A stretch of 64,000 bases of DNA from Lachnospiraceae bacterium UBA4364 (GTDB lineage Bacteria > Bacillota > Clostridia > Lachnospirales > Lachnospiraceae): NCBI GenBank assembly GCA_002393955.1, contig DGSK01000045.1, positions 38,307 to 102,306 of the forward strand, written 5' to 3'. Shown here piece after piece: positions 45,695 through 55,371 of this stretch (its first letter is position 1; each line of letters opens with the position of its first letter). The notes under the pieces are model-generated. The model saw only the letters and a list, made by a program, of their open reading frames with translations. It was not told the DNA's origin and did no database searches. A program made the translations under genes and the position numbers.

Positions 45695-45746
45695 ATATAC
45701 ACGAGCCCTACTACTACTGTTAATAATTAAATAAATAATAATAATG
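45695..45746. other. Candidate oriC unwinding region: DnaA-trio plus AT-rich DUE
   Basis: In order: a weak DnaA box ATATACACG (45695-45703, 7 of 9), the GC step GAGCC, CTA-CTA-CTA-CTG (45708-45719; the other strand reads 3'-GAT-GAT-GAT-GAC), then an AT-only stretch TTAATAATTAAATAAATAAT and on to 45745. This is the order described for basal unwinding systems: box, GC-rich spacer, DnaA-trio, unwinding element. Confidence 0.6.
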
Positions 45747-45821
45747 CCCATTTCAAAAATTCAGGCATTGTTGATATAAAATCAGGCAACAGCTGTTTCT
45801 AAGTTTACAGGAGGAATCACA

Positions 45822-46934
45822 ATGAATATCACTTGTTCCAAACAGGTACTTCTTGCAGGTCTTAATATAGTTTCCAAGGCAGTACCTTCCAATACCCCCT
45901 ACCCTATGATGAAGAATATCCTTATAAATGCGACAGGAAATGATATCATCCTCACCGCAAATGATGTCACCATAGGTATAGAGACTAAGATCGAGGGAAA
46001 TGTTGAAACAGCCGGCATAGTTGCTATAGACTGTGCGATGTTCATAGAGGCCATAAGGCTTATGCCTGACGGTGATCTTAATATCGTAGTCAATGATGAT
46101 TACAATGTAAATATCAAGTATGGCAACAGAGAACAGGACTTCATGATCCGTGGTGTATCCGGTGATTCTTTTACATATCTTCCTGATATAGATAAAAAGG
46201 ATCCGATAGAAATATCCATGATGACTATAAAGGATATAGTCAGACAGACCGGATTTTCATTAAAGAGTAATAACGGCTCTGCAGAGAGCACCATGTCCGG
46301 ATATGATTTCAACATTTTTGGTGACTATATGAGAGTTACTACTCTTGATGGTCAGAGGATTTCCATCAAGAACATTGAGTTCGACAGGGAGTATCCAAAG
46401 CAGGAGATCATCATTCCCGGTAAAACTTTGAATGATATATGTAAGATCCTCCCTTCTGATGCGGAAAAGAAGGTTAATCTTTACATAACTGATTCACATA
46501 TCATGTTTGAATTTGATTCTACTGTTGTAGTATCCAGGCTTATTGAAGGTAAATTCATATCCATCGAGAAGATACTCCAGACTGAGCCTAAGTCAAACAT
46601 AAAGGTTGATAAGAAGATATTCTCGGATACTATAAGGCGTGCAGGTTTCTTCTCAAAGGAAAATGATAAGAAGCCTATCATCTTTGAAACAAACGGAGAC
46701 ATTCTTAATATCCGTATTGCAAATGATAACGGTAATATGGATGAAAAACTTGAAGTTGAAAAAGAAGGCGATGACATCAGGATAGGCTTTAATCCTAAGT
46801 TCATATTGGATGCTGTCGGTGCAGTGGATGACGAAGAGATAACAGCATATTTCATAAATTCCATTACTCCTATGTTTATCAAGGATGAAAAAGAAAATTA
46901 TATTTATGTGATACTGCCCATCAACATTTCATAA
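45822..46934 (+). CDS. dnaN: DNA polymerase III sliding clamp (beta subunit)
   Basis: 370 residues, AGGAGGAATCACA before ATG. Three-fold clamp architecture; MMKNILINATGNDIILTANDVTIGIE and the C-terminal YVILPINIS, equivalent to the partner-binding end. Normal length. Confidence 0.96.
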   Translation: MNITCSKQVLLAGLNIVSKAVPSNTPYPMMKNILINATGNDIILTANDVTIGIETKIEGNVETAGIVAIDCAMFIEAIRLMPDGDLNIVVNDDYNVNIKYGNREQDFMIRGVSGDSFTYLPDIDKKDPIEISMMTIKDIVRQTGFSLKSNNGSAESTMSGYDFNIFGDYMRVTTLDGQRISIKNIEFDREYPKQEIIIPGKTLNDICKILPSDAEKKVNLYITDSHIMFEFDSTVVVSRLIEGKFISIEKILQTEPKSNIKVDKKIFSDTIRRAGFFSKENDKKPIIFETNGDILNIRIANDNGNMDEKLEVEKEGDDIRIGFNPKFILDAVGAVDDEEITAYFINSITPMFIKDEKENYIYVILPINIS

Positions 46935-46958
46935 AAAATTTAGTTCAGGCATAGGAAA

Positions 46959-47171
46959 ATGACAGAAAAAACTATCACCATAAAAGACGAATACATAAAG
47001 CTTGGCCAGGCACTAAAGCTTGCTGATATCGCAAGCGAAGGTGTGGAAGCCAAGTACATGATCCTTGACGAGAAAGTGAAGGTTAACGGCGAGGTATGCA
47101 CTCAGCGCGGAAAAAAACTTTATAAGGGAGATGAGTTCGAAACAGAAGGCATAAAGGTGAAGGTGCAGTAA
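46959..47171 (+). CDS. S4-domain RNA-binding protein (YaaA/RlbA type)
   Basis: 70 residues with one S4 fold (IKLGQALKLADIASEGVEAKYMI, VKVNGEVCTQRGKKLYKGD). Always found between dnaN and recF in Firmicutes; thought to help ribosome assembly. Its stop abuts the recF ATG. Confidence 0.9.
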   Translation: MTEKTITIKDEYIKLGQALKLADIASEGVEAKYMILDEKVKVNGEVCTQRGKKLYKGDEFETEGIKVKVQ

Positions 47172-48257
47172 ATGCTTATCAAGTCGCTTGAGCTTGACAA
47201 TTACAGAAATTATAAGAATCTTAAGATAGATTTTGATAAGGGTGTTAACATCCTTTACGGAAACAATGCCCAGGGAAAGACTAACATACTTGAAGCTATC
47301 TACATGTCTTCTACCGCAAAGTCCCACAAAGGTTCCAAAGACAGGGACATTGTAAACTTTGATGCCAGTGAAGGTCATATAAAAACCCTGATTGAAAAAG
47401 ACGGAATGGAAAGGCGCATAGACATGCACCTTCGCAAGTCCATGTCCAAAGGCGTTGCCGTCGATAAAGTAAGGATAAAAAAGTTATCAGAGCTTTACGG
47501 ATTATTAAATATAGTATTCTTCTCACCTGAAGATCTTAACATCATAAAAAATTCACCGGCGGAAAGAAGAAAATTTATAAATCTGGAACTGTGCCAGCTT
47601 GATCATATCTATCTCTATGACCTGAATAACTACAACAAGGTTATAACCCAGAGAAATAATATCCTGAAGGAAATCTATTTCAGACCTGACTACAGGGATA
47701 TGCTGAGCATTTATGATACACAGCTCATATCCTACGGTACAAAGATCATAGAACGCAGAAAAAAATTTACAGAGCAGCTTAATGAAATAATCTATTCTAT
47801 CCATCAGAATATTTCCGGTGGCAAGGAAGAAATAAAAATAGTATATGCCCCCTTCTCTACTTCAGCAGAGTTTGAAGATAAATTAAAAAGAAATGTTGAG
47901 AAGGACATAAAGTACAAAAATACAACAGTTGGTCCCCACAGGGATGATTTCATTTTCTATACAAATGATGTGGATGTAAGAGTCTACGGATCCCAGGGAC
48001 AGCAGCGTACCGCCGCTCTTTCCCTAAAGCTTGCAGAAATAGAACTGGTAAAAAAGATAACAAAAGAAAATCCGGTGCTCTTACTTGATGATGTTTTATC
48101 AGAGCTTGACAGTAACAGACAAAACCACCTGCTTAACAGTATCGGAGATACACAGACAGTTATCACCTGCACAGGACTTGATGATTTCGTAAACAACCGT
48201 TTCGAATATGACAAAGTATACAAAGTAACCGAAGGCACAGTACAGAGTGAAAACTAA
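47172..48257 (+). CDS. recF: DNA replication and repair protein RecF
   Basis: 361 residues. Walker A YGNNAQGKTNILEAI, signature SQGQQRTAALSLKLAE, Walker B PVLLLDDVLSELD. Loads RecA at gaps. Starts directly after the S4 gene. Confidence 0.96.
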   Translation: MLIKSLELDNYRNYKNLKIDFDKGVNILYGNNAQGKTNILEAIYMSSTAKSHKGSKDRDIVNFDASEGHIKTLIEKDGMERRIDMHLRKSMSKGVAVDKVRIKKLSELYGLLNIVFFSPEDLNIIKNSPAERRKFINLELCQLDHIYLYDLNNYNKVITQRNNILKEIYFRPDYRDMLSIYDTQLISYGTKIIERRKKFTEQLNEIIYSIHQNISGGKEEIKIVYAPFSTSAEFEDKLKRNVEKDIKYKNTTVGPHRDDFIFYTNDVDVRVYGSQGQQRTAALSLKLAEIELVKKITKENPVLLLDDVLSELDSNRQNHLLNSIGDTQTVITCTGLDDFVNNRFEYDKVYKVTEGTVQSEN

Positions 48258-48283
48258 AGACAGGGTGACGTTTCTCCTGTCTT
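48257..48283 (+). terminator. Weak hairpin after recF
   Basis: AAGACAGG pairs with CCTGTCTT around a loop containing GTGACGTTTCT. No long T-run, so it may be a partial terminator or a member of the GGGACGGTTC hairpin family. Confidence 0.5.
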
Positions 48284-48340
48284 ACTGAAAGCACAACAAC
48301 AAAACTTGTTTACTATATAAAGAAAGAAAAGGGTAAAAAA

Positions 48341-50425
48341 ATGAGCGAAGAAATCAGAGACGAAGGAAGAGATATTCTTGAAAGCCTTAACAGGACTCAG
48401 TTTGACCAGATGTCAGGCAGTAACGAAAGTGCTGAAAAATCTCAGTCCGAACTGACAGAGGAATTAAAGGAAAAAGAGAATGCTGAAGAAATCGAGAGAG
48501 AGCATGTCACTGAGGAATATGGTGCTGACCAGATTCAGATACTTGAAGGACTAGAGGCTGTAAGGAAGCGTCCAGGTATGTATATTGGTACTACTTCCCT
48601 TCGCGGTCTTCATCACCTGGTTTATGAAATTGTAGATAATTCAGTTGATGAGGCTTTGGCAGGATACTGTAAAAATATCTATGTGGATATAAATCCCGGA
48701 AACTATATCACCGTTACTGATGACGGACGCGGTGTCCCTGTAGGCATAAATCAGAAAGCCGGACTTCCTGCGGTAGAGGTTGTATTTACTATGCTTCATG
48801 CCGGCGGAAAATTCGGCGGTGGCGGATACAAGGTATCAGGCGGACTTCATGGTGTAGGTGCATCCGTTGTTAATGCGCTTTCCACCTGGCTTGAAGTTGA
48901 TATCTATCATGAAGGAAAGATTTATAATCAGCGTTATGAAAGAGGAAAAGTCTGCTACCCTCTCAAAGTAGTCGGAAAATGTGAAGATGGAAAGACTGGC
49001 ACAAAGGTAACTTTCCAGCCGGATCCTGAGATTTTTGAGGACACTGTTTTTGATTATGATACATTAAAGCAGCGCTTCAGGGAGATGGCATTCCTTACCA
49101 AAGGACTGCGCATAATACTTACGGATAAACGTGACGATGCCGGAGACCGCATAGACGAATTTTATTATGAAGGCGGTATAAAAGAATTCGTTAAGTATCT
49201 CAACGAAAATAAGACCGCATTATATGAAAATATCCTTTATTTCGAAGGAACAAGAAATGATGTATATGTCGAAGTAGCTATGCAGCATAATGATGGCTAC
49301 AACGAGATGGTATATGGATATGTAAATAATATCAATACACCTGAAGGCGGCATGCATGTCGATGGTTACAAGCGTGCCATTACCAGGATACTCAATGACT
49401 ATGGAAAAAAGAATAAGCTGATAAAAGACAATGAGCCGAACCTTACCGGTGAAGATGTACGTGAAGGCCTGACAGCTATCATATCCGTTAAGATAGAAGA
49501 TCCCCAGTTTGAAGGTCAGACAAAACAGAAGCTGGGTAATTCCATTGCAAGTACTGCTGTTAACAGCATTGTCAGTGAACAGCTTACATATTTCCTCGAA
49601 CAGAATCCTAATGTGGCAAAGCTTATCATAGATAAGTCGCTGACAGCACAGCGAGCAAGGGAGGCTGCCAAGAAAGCAAGGGATCTTACCAGAAGAAAAA
49701 CTGCACTCGACGGTGCTGCCCTTCCCGGTAAACTTGCCGACTGTTCCGACAGGAATCCTGAAAACTGTGAGATATATATAGTCGAGGGAGATTCCGCCGG
49801 CGGCTCCGCAAAGAGTGCCAGATCAAGAGCAACCCAGGCTATCCTTCCCCTTCGCGGAAAGATTCTTAATGTGGAAAAAGCAAGGCTCGATAAGATACTT
49901 GGTAATGCTGAGATAAAAGCTATGATCACAGCATTCGGTACAGGTATACATGAAGACTTTGATATTTCAAAACTTCGTTACAATAAGATAATCATCATGA
50001 CTGATGCCGATGTGGATGGTGCGCATATTGCTACGCTTATGCTTACTTTCCTCTACCGTTTTATGCCGGAGCTTATCAAGCAGGGACATGTATTCCTTGC
50101 ACAGCCTCCTCTCTATAAATTAGAGAAAAACAAAAAGGTATGGTATGCATATTCGGATGATGAGCTTGCACAGATATTGAACGAAGTGGGCCGTGATCAG
50201 AATAATAAGATACAGCGCTATAAAGGACTTGGTGAAATGGATGCCGAGCAGCTCTGGGAGACAACTATGGATCCCGAACGCCGCATACTACTCCGAGTCA
50301 ACATGAATGAAGATGCTGAAACAGAACTCGACATGACCTTCACTACCCTTATGGGTGACAAGGTAGAGCCTCGCCGTGACTTCATTGAAGCTAATGCCAA
50401 GTATGTACAGAACCTGGATATATAA
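48341..50425 (+). CDS. gyrB: DNA gyrase subunit B
   Basis: 694 residues, AAAGAAAAGGGT before ATG. ATPase GHKL domain (IQILEGLEAVRKRPGMYIG, DDGRGVPVG, GGLHGVGASVVNAL) and TOPRIM (EGDSAGGSAKSARSR, PLRGKILNVEKAR, TDADVDGAHI). An acidic N-terminal extension of about 62 residues precedes the usual start. The QILEGLEAVRKRPGMY region has no better start codon near it, so the extension seems real. Confidence 0.96.
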   Translation: MSEEIRDEGRDILESLNRTQFDQMSGSNESAEKSQSELTEELKEKENAEEIEREHVTEEYGADQIQILEGLEAVRKRPGMYIGTTSLRGLHHLVYEIVDNSVDEALAGYCKNIYVDINPGNYITVTDDGRGVPVGINQKAGLPAVEVVFTMLHAGGKFGGGGYKVSGGLHGVGASVVNALSTWLEVDIYHEGKIYNQRYERGKVCYPLKVVGKCEDGKTGTKVTFQPDPEIFEDTVFDYDTLKQRFREMAFLTKGLRIILTDKRDDAGDRIDEFYYEGGIKEFVKYLNENKTALYENILYFEGTRNDVYVEVAMQHNDGYNEMVYGYVNNINTPEGGMHVDGYKRAITRILNDYGKKNKLIKDNEPNLTGEDVREGLTAIISVKIEDPQFEGQTKQKLGNSIASTAVNSIVSEQLTYFLEQNPNVAKLIIDKSLTAQRAREAAKKARDLTRRKTALDGAALPGKLADCSDRNPENCEIYIVEGDSAGGSAKSARSRATQAILPLRGKILNVEKARLDKILGNAEIKAMITAFGTGIHEDFDISKLRYNKIIIMTDADVDGAHIATLMLTFLYRFMPELIKQGHVFLAQPPLYKLEKNKKVWYAYSDDELAQILNEVGRDQNNKIQRYKGLGEMDAEQLWETTMDPERRILLRVNMNEDAETELDMTFTTLMGDKVEPRRDFIEANAKYVQNLDI

Positions 50426-50429
50426 GCTG

Positions 50430-50480
50430 TGTTATAGTAGTAATATAACATGAATAAACTGTTATACTAAATATATAACA
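50430..50480. promoter_or_regulatory. Tandem TGTTATA-N7-TATAACA palindromes
   Basis: Two inverted repeats with identical arms, 50430-50450 and 50460-50480, centres 30 bp apart, spacers different (GTAGTAA, CTAAATA). They fill the gyrB-gyrA gap and look like a pair of protein binding sites. Confidence 0.65.
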
Positions 50481-50551
50481 AAGATTTCAAATAAAAAACA
50501 CATTGCTAAAAAAAGAATAAAAGCCTGTAAAGTAAAAAAGAGGAAAAAATT

Positions 50552-53152
50552 ATGGATGACAAAGTTTTTGACAAAATCCAGGAAGTGGATATGAAACAGA
50601 CCATGGAGAAGTATTACATTGATTACGCCATGAGCGTAATCGCTTCCCGTGCCCTGCCGGATGTGCGTGACGGACTTAAGCCCGTACAGCGCCGTATACT
50701 CTACTCCATGATAGAGCTCCACAACGAGCCTGATAAGCCCCACCGTAAGTGTGCCCGTATCGTCGGTGATACTATGGGTAAATATCACCCTCACGGTGAC
50801 TCGTCCATATATGGTGCTTTGGTAAATATGGCACAGGAATGGAATCTCCGCTACCCTCTTGTTGACGGTCACGGTAATTTCGGATCAGTGGATGGCGACG
50901 GCGCAGCCGCAATGCGATACACGGAAGCAAGACTTTCCAAGATGTCCATGGAGATGCTGCGTGATATCGGAAAGGATACGGTTGACTTTGTACCCAACTT
51001 TGATGAGACTGAGACAGAGCCTACGGTACTTCCCAGCAGATTCCCCAATCTCCTGGTTAACGGTACTACGGGTATCGCAGTCGGTATGGCAACAAACATA
51101 CCCCCTCACAATTTAAGGGAGATCATCGGTGCAGTCGTAAAGATCATTGACAACCGCATAGAAGAAGGAAGGGAAACTTCCATTGATGAGCTTATGTCCA
51201 TAGTTCATGGACCTGACTTCCCTACCGGTGCACAGATCCTTGGTACAAGAGGTATCAAGGAAGCATACCGTACAGGACGCGGCAAGATCCTTGTCCGTGG
51301 AGTATCCAATATAGAGACTCTTCCCAACGGCAAGACTCAGATCATAGTTACGGAATTGCCTTATATGGTAAATAAGGCAAATATGATCAAGAAGATAGCT
51401 GATCTCGTAAGGGATAAGAAGATAGACGGCATCACCGCTATCCGTGATGAGTCCAGCCGTGAAGGTACACGTGTTGTCATCGAGGTCAGAAAAGATGTCA
51501 ATGCTAATATCGTTTTGAAAAAGCTTTACAAGCACACCGACATGCAGACTACTTTCGGTGTGATCAGCCTCGCTCTTATCGATAACCAGCCTAAGGTAAT
51601 GAACCTTCTTGAGCTTCTTACCTATTACTTAAAGCACCAGGAGGATGTGGTTACCAGAAGGACCAAATACGATCTTAATAAAGCAGAAGAAAGAGACCAT
51701 ATTTTACAGGGATTACTCATAGCGCTTGATAATATCGATGAAGTGATCAGCATCATCCGCGGCAGCCAGAATACGCAGGAAGCAAAGACAAAGCTCATGG
51801 AAAGATTCGGTCTTTCCGAAGCGCAGTCCAATGCGATTGTCGAGATGCGTCTCAGAGCTCTTACCGGTTTGGAAAGAGCAAAGCTTGAAGATGAGCATGC
51901 TCAGCTGGTTAAGCTTATCGCAGAGCTTAAGGCGATCCTTGCGGATGAAAAGCTTTTACTTGGTGTCATCAAGACAGAGATCACACAGATAGCTGAAAAA
52001 TTCGGTGATGACAGAAGGACAGCCATCACTTATGACGATTCAGAGATCCGTGATGAGGAGCTTGTTCCACTTGAGAATACAGTTCTTGCCATGACCAGTC
52101 TCGGATACATCAAGAGAATGACTGTAGATAATTTCCGTACTCAGGGGCGCGGCGGCAAGGGTATCAAGGGAATGACCACAATCGATAATGATTTTATCGA
52201 AGATCTTCTCATGACCTCTACCCATAACCATATCATGTTCTTCACCAACAGGGGTCGTGCATATATGCTGAAGGCATATGAGATACCTGAGGCAGGAAGG
52301 ACCGCAAGAGGTACTGCGATCATCAACCTCCTCCAGCTTCAGCCTGAAGAAAAGATCTCAGCCGTCATCCCTATCGAGAAATTCGAAGAAGGCAAGAATC
52401 TTTTCATGGTCACGAGAAAAGGTATCGTAAAGAAGACCTCCATAATGGATTTTGCCAATATAAGGAAGAACGGTCTGATTGCCATCAACCTTCGTGAAGA
52501 TGATGAACTCATAGAAGTAAAGCAGACAGATGAAAATACTCATATTTTCCTCGTTACCAAGAAAGGTATGTGTATCCGTTTCCTTGAGACTGATGTAAGA
52601 TGCTTAGGCCGTGATACCATGGGCGTCAAAGGCATGGAGCTTAACGACGACGATGAGATAGTCGGAATGCAGCTTGATCATCAGGGTGATTCACTTCTCA
52701 TAGTTTCCGAAAACGGCATCGGCAAGCGTTCCGAGCTGGAAGAATTCAGAATGCAGAAGCGTGGCGGCAAGGGCCTTAAGTGCTACAAGATCACCGAAAA
52801 GACCGGCGATGTAGTCGGCGTAAAGGCCGTAACCGATGACCATGAGATAATGATGATCACCACCGGCGGCATCATCATCCAGGTAAGCATGAGCGAGATA
52901 CCTGTCCACAGCCGTATCACATCCGGCGTAAAGATGATGAATGTGGCAGAAGGCGTAAAGGTAGCCCGCATTGCCAAAGTCCGTGAAAAGATAGAGGATG
53001 CGGAACAGACCGTTCCTTCTGCCCCTGTTGAATATCCCGACTCCAGCTCATCTGATGAATTTTCGGATACAGATGAATTAGATGATGTTGACGATATCGA
53101 TTCTGCTCCTTCAGAATCTGAAGAATCGGGTGAAGGCACAGATAACAACTAA
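50552..53152 (+). CDS. gyrA: DNA gyrase subunit A
   Basis: 866 residues, AAAGAGGAAAAAATT before ATG. SVIASRALPDVRDGLKPVQR, catalytic tyrosine in AAMRYTEARLSK, and GyrA-box forms QGRGGKG and QKRGGKG in the C-terminal beta-pinwheel, which separate it from ParC. The quinolone region reads GDSSIYG: Ser at the position of E. coli S83 and Gly at that of D87. The last 45 residues are a Ser/Asp/Glu tail. Confidence 0.96.
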   Translation: MDDKVFDKIQEVDMKQTMEKYYIDYAMSVIASRALPDVRDGLKPVQRRILYSMIELHNEPDKPHRKCARIVGDTMGKYHPHGDSSIYGALVNMAQEWNLRYPLVDGHGNFGSVDGDGAAAMRYTEARLSKMSMEMLRDIGKDTVDFVPNFDETETEPTVLPSRFPNLLVNGTTGIAVGMATNIPPHNLREIIGAVVKIIDNRIEEGRETSIDELMSIVHGPDFPTGAQILGTRGIKEAYRTGRGKILVRGVSNIETLPNGKTQIIVTELPYMVNKANMIKKIADLVRDKKIDGITAIRDESSREGTRVVIEVRKDVNANIVLKKLYKHTDMQTTFGVISLALIDNQPKVMNLLELLTYYLKHQEDVVTRRTKYDLNKAEERDHILQGLLIALDNIDEVISIIRGSQNTQEAKTKLMERFGLSEAQSNAIVEMRLRALTGLERAKLEDEHAQLVKLIAELKAILADEKLLLGVIKTEITQIAEKFGDDRRTAITYDDSEIRDEELVPLENTVLAMTSLGYIKRMTVDNFRTQGRGGKGIKGMTTIDNDFIEDLLMTSTHNHIMFFTNRGRAYMLKAYEIPEAGRTARGTAIINLLQLQPEEKISAVIPIEKFEEGKNLFMVTRKGIVKKTSIMDFANIRKNGLIAINLREDDELIEVKQTDENTHIFLVTKKGMCIRFLETDVRCLGRDTMGVKGMELNDDDEIVGMQLDHQGDSLLIVSENGIGKRSELEEFRMQKRGGKGLKCYKITEKTGDVVGVKAVTDDHEIMMITTGGIIIQVSMSEIPVHSRITSGVKMMNVAEGVKVARIAKVREKIEDAEQTVPSAPVEYPDSSSSDEFSDTDELDDVDDIDSAPSESEESGEGTDNN

Positions 53153-53200
53153 TTTTTTGCATAACGTTGTCTGTGTGCATTATATGAGATCTGTGTATCT

Positions 53201-53280
53201 CACCCACCGTATAGCCTCTGCTGGCGGTGTAAAGTGAGCCAGCGAACTGACCCCACCGGCAGCAGAGCTATCGGTGGGTG
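53201..53280 (+). repeat. Dispersed hairpin element, sequence-diverged copy
   Basis: CACCCACCG pairs with CGGTGGGTG, and CTCTGCTGGCGGTG with CACCGGCAGCAGAG. The loop GTGAGCCAGCGAACTGACC keeps the GTGAGC...GAAC core of the other copies. Stem bases differ from the 13381 copy on both arms so that pairing is kept. It lies 48 bases after gyrA. Confidence 0.75.
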
Positions 53281-53344
53281 AACGTAAACTAACAAAAAGA
53301 CTACATATAGTACCAATGTACCCTATTTAAACCACATATTCATA

Positions 53345-53373
53345 TTTACATAAGTAGCAAAAAAACATATAAT
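53345..53373 (+). promoter_or_regulatory. ech operon promoter
   Basis: TTTACA (53345-53350), 17-base spacer, TATAAT (53368-53373), 43 bases before echA. Confidence 0.75.
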
Positions 53374-53415
53374 TAATAGGCAAATTTTAACACAATCGTA
53401 TTTGGGAGGTCAGGG

Positions 53416-55371
53416 ATGTTCGACTTAATTATTCCTTTTCTGATTTGTTTTCCTTTCCTGATAGCAGTGATCCTTCTCTGCTGCGGAAAGAGCAAATTCG
53501 GAAACATTGTTTCGTATCTGGGAGCCGTTGTCATAATGATCGCATCGGTTGCCTTTTTCGTCTATAAGGGAGTGAGCGGAGGCTTCGCTTTCGGACAGGG
53601 AATGTACGTAAATACGGAGATTGCGGATTATGTCATTCTCGCCGGAGAGATCCTTATAGTCCTTGTTGTTACATTCCTGAGCTTTAAGTATAAGAGATAC
53701 TGGGTAAGCCTTCTTTCCATTCTTCCTACGGCAGCGATCATCTTCCAGGAAGAGACGGCAGCTCATGAAGAAATCGAGCATATTTACATTGACAAGCTTG
53801 CACTGCTTATGATCATTCTCGTAGGCGTTGTGGGAAGCCTTATTATTATGTATGCAGTCGGATATATGGAAGGTTATCATAACCATCATAAGGAAGTGCA
53901 GGACAGAAGAAATTATTTCCTTGCACTTCTCTTTATGTTCATGGGTGCCATGTTCGGATTCGTGACATGTGCAAGCCTTATCTGGCTGGTATTCTTCTGG
54001 GAGTGCACCAGCGTATGTTCCTTCCTTCTTATCGGATATACCAGAACGGAAGAAGCTGTCGAAAATTCCTTCAGGGCACTGTGGATGAACCTTTTAGGCG
54101 GCGCCGCACTGGTCGTTGGAATAATCGTTTTCTATAATTATGTATATCCTACTCTTTCTTTCAGGACTTTCCTGATGGTAATACCTCAGATGACATCATT
54201 CCTGGGTGCAGTCGGTATGCTTCCCGTATTCCTTATGGCTTTTGCGGCTCTTACAAAATCCGCACAGCTTCCTTTTTCAACATGGCTTCTCGGTGCGATG
54301 GTCGCACCTACACCTTCCTCTACCCTGCTCCACTCAGCGACCATGGTAAAGGCAGGAATTTATATTCTTATCAGGCTGGCACCTCTTATGGCCGGAACTC
54401 CTGTCGGAACATTCATTGCATTTATCGGAGGATTTACCTTTATTGCCGCATCCCTTATGGCTGTGTCACAGACTGATGCAAAGAAGATACTTGCTATGTC
54501 CACCATTTCAAACCTTGGTCTTATGACTGCCTGCGCAGGTGTAGGTACTGCAGAGACAACATGGGCCTGCATATTCCTGCTTCTTTTCCACGCAGTGTCC
54601 AAGTCACTGCTCTTCCAGGTAGTCGGTGCTACGGAGAATTCACTTCACAGTCGTGATGTTGAGGATTTCCATGGACTGCTTTACATGCTGCCCAAGCATG
54701 CAATGTTCATGTTCATCGGTATCACGGGTATGTTCCTTGCACCTTTCGGTATGCTGATCGCAAAGTGGTCGGCACTTAAGGGAATGGTAGATGGAAAGCA
54801 TATCCTGCTCATACTCTTCATAGTATTCGGCAGTGCCGTTACGTCACTTTACTGGTGCAAGTGGATGGGCAAGCTTATAGCTCATCCCCATAAGGAAAAG
54901 AAGGTTAAGGATGTTACCCATGCCGGAGAAATGCTTTCCTTCTGGATACACGGACTGGCAATGATACTTCTCTGTGTATTCCTTCCGGTTATTTCCATTT
55001 ACTTTGTGGATCCCATTATCGCAGGAAGCGACATGTTCAATGCTAACGGCGCAGCCATTCCGGCATCCACTATGTACATATTGATCACCATACTTATGCT
55101 GGTTTTCATCGTGCCCCTGGTACTTTATGCAAGCGGCAAGAACGACCACTCTACCGAAAAGCTCGCATACATGGGCGGTATCAATACCGGAAAGAATAAT
55201 GGTTTCGTTGATTTCATGGGTGAGGAAAAGACACTTATGATGTCAAATTACTATTTTGATAAAATGCTCAGCATTGAGAAGCTGATGAAGCCCGCACAGG
55301 TGGTTGCACTTGTTGCATTGCTTATCATACTCGGCATGCTTGGCGGATATTCTATAGGAGGTATGTTCTGA
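53416..55371 (+). CDS. echA: Ech hydrogenase subunit A (NuoL/MrpA-like)
   Basis: 651 residues, GGGAGGTCAGGG before ATG. About 16 membrane segments; antiporter-type core with FFWECTSVCSFLLIGY, LPFSTWLLGAMVAPTPSSTLLHSATMVKAGIYI (the Lys and Glu of the ion path) and QTDAKKILAMSTISNLG. Length is close to archaeal EchA. Moves H+ or Na+ when the hydrogenase turns over. Confidence 0.9.
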   Translation: MFDLIIPFLICFPFLIAVILLCCGKSKFGNIVSYLGAVVIMIASVAFFVYKGVSGGFAFGQGMYVNTEIADYVILAGEILIVLVVTFLSFKYKRYWVSLLSILPTAAIIFQEETAAHEEIEHIYIDKLALLMIILVGVVGSLIIMYAVGYMEGYHNHHKEVQDRRNYFLALLFMFMGAMFGFVTCASLIWLVFFWECTSVCSFLLIGYTRTEEAVENSFRALWMNLLGGAALVVGIIVFYNYVYPTLSFRTFLMVIPQMTSFLGAVGMLPVFLMAFAALTKSAQLPFSTWLLGAMVAPTPSSTLLHSATMVKAGIYILIRLAPLMAGTPVGTFIAFIGGFTFIAASLMAVSQTDAKKILAMSTISNLGLMTACAGVGTAETTWACIFLLLFHAVSKSLLFQVVGATENSLHSRDVEDFHGLLYMLPKHAMFMFIGITGMFLAPFGMLIAKWSALKGMVDGKHILLILFIVFGSAVTSLYWCKWMGKLIAHPHKEKKVKDVTHAGEMLSFWIHGLAMILLCVFLPVISIYFVDPIIAGSDMFNANGAAIPASTMYILITILMLVFIVPLVLYASGKNDHSTEKLAYMGGINTGKNNGFVDFMGEEKTLMMSNYYFDKMLSIEKLMKPAQVVALVALLIILGMLGGYSIGGMF

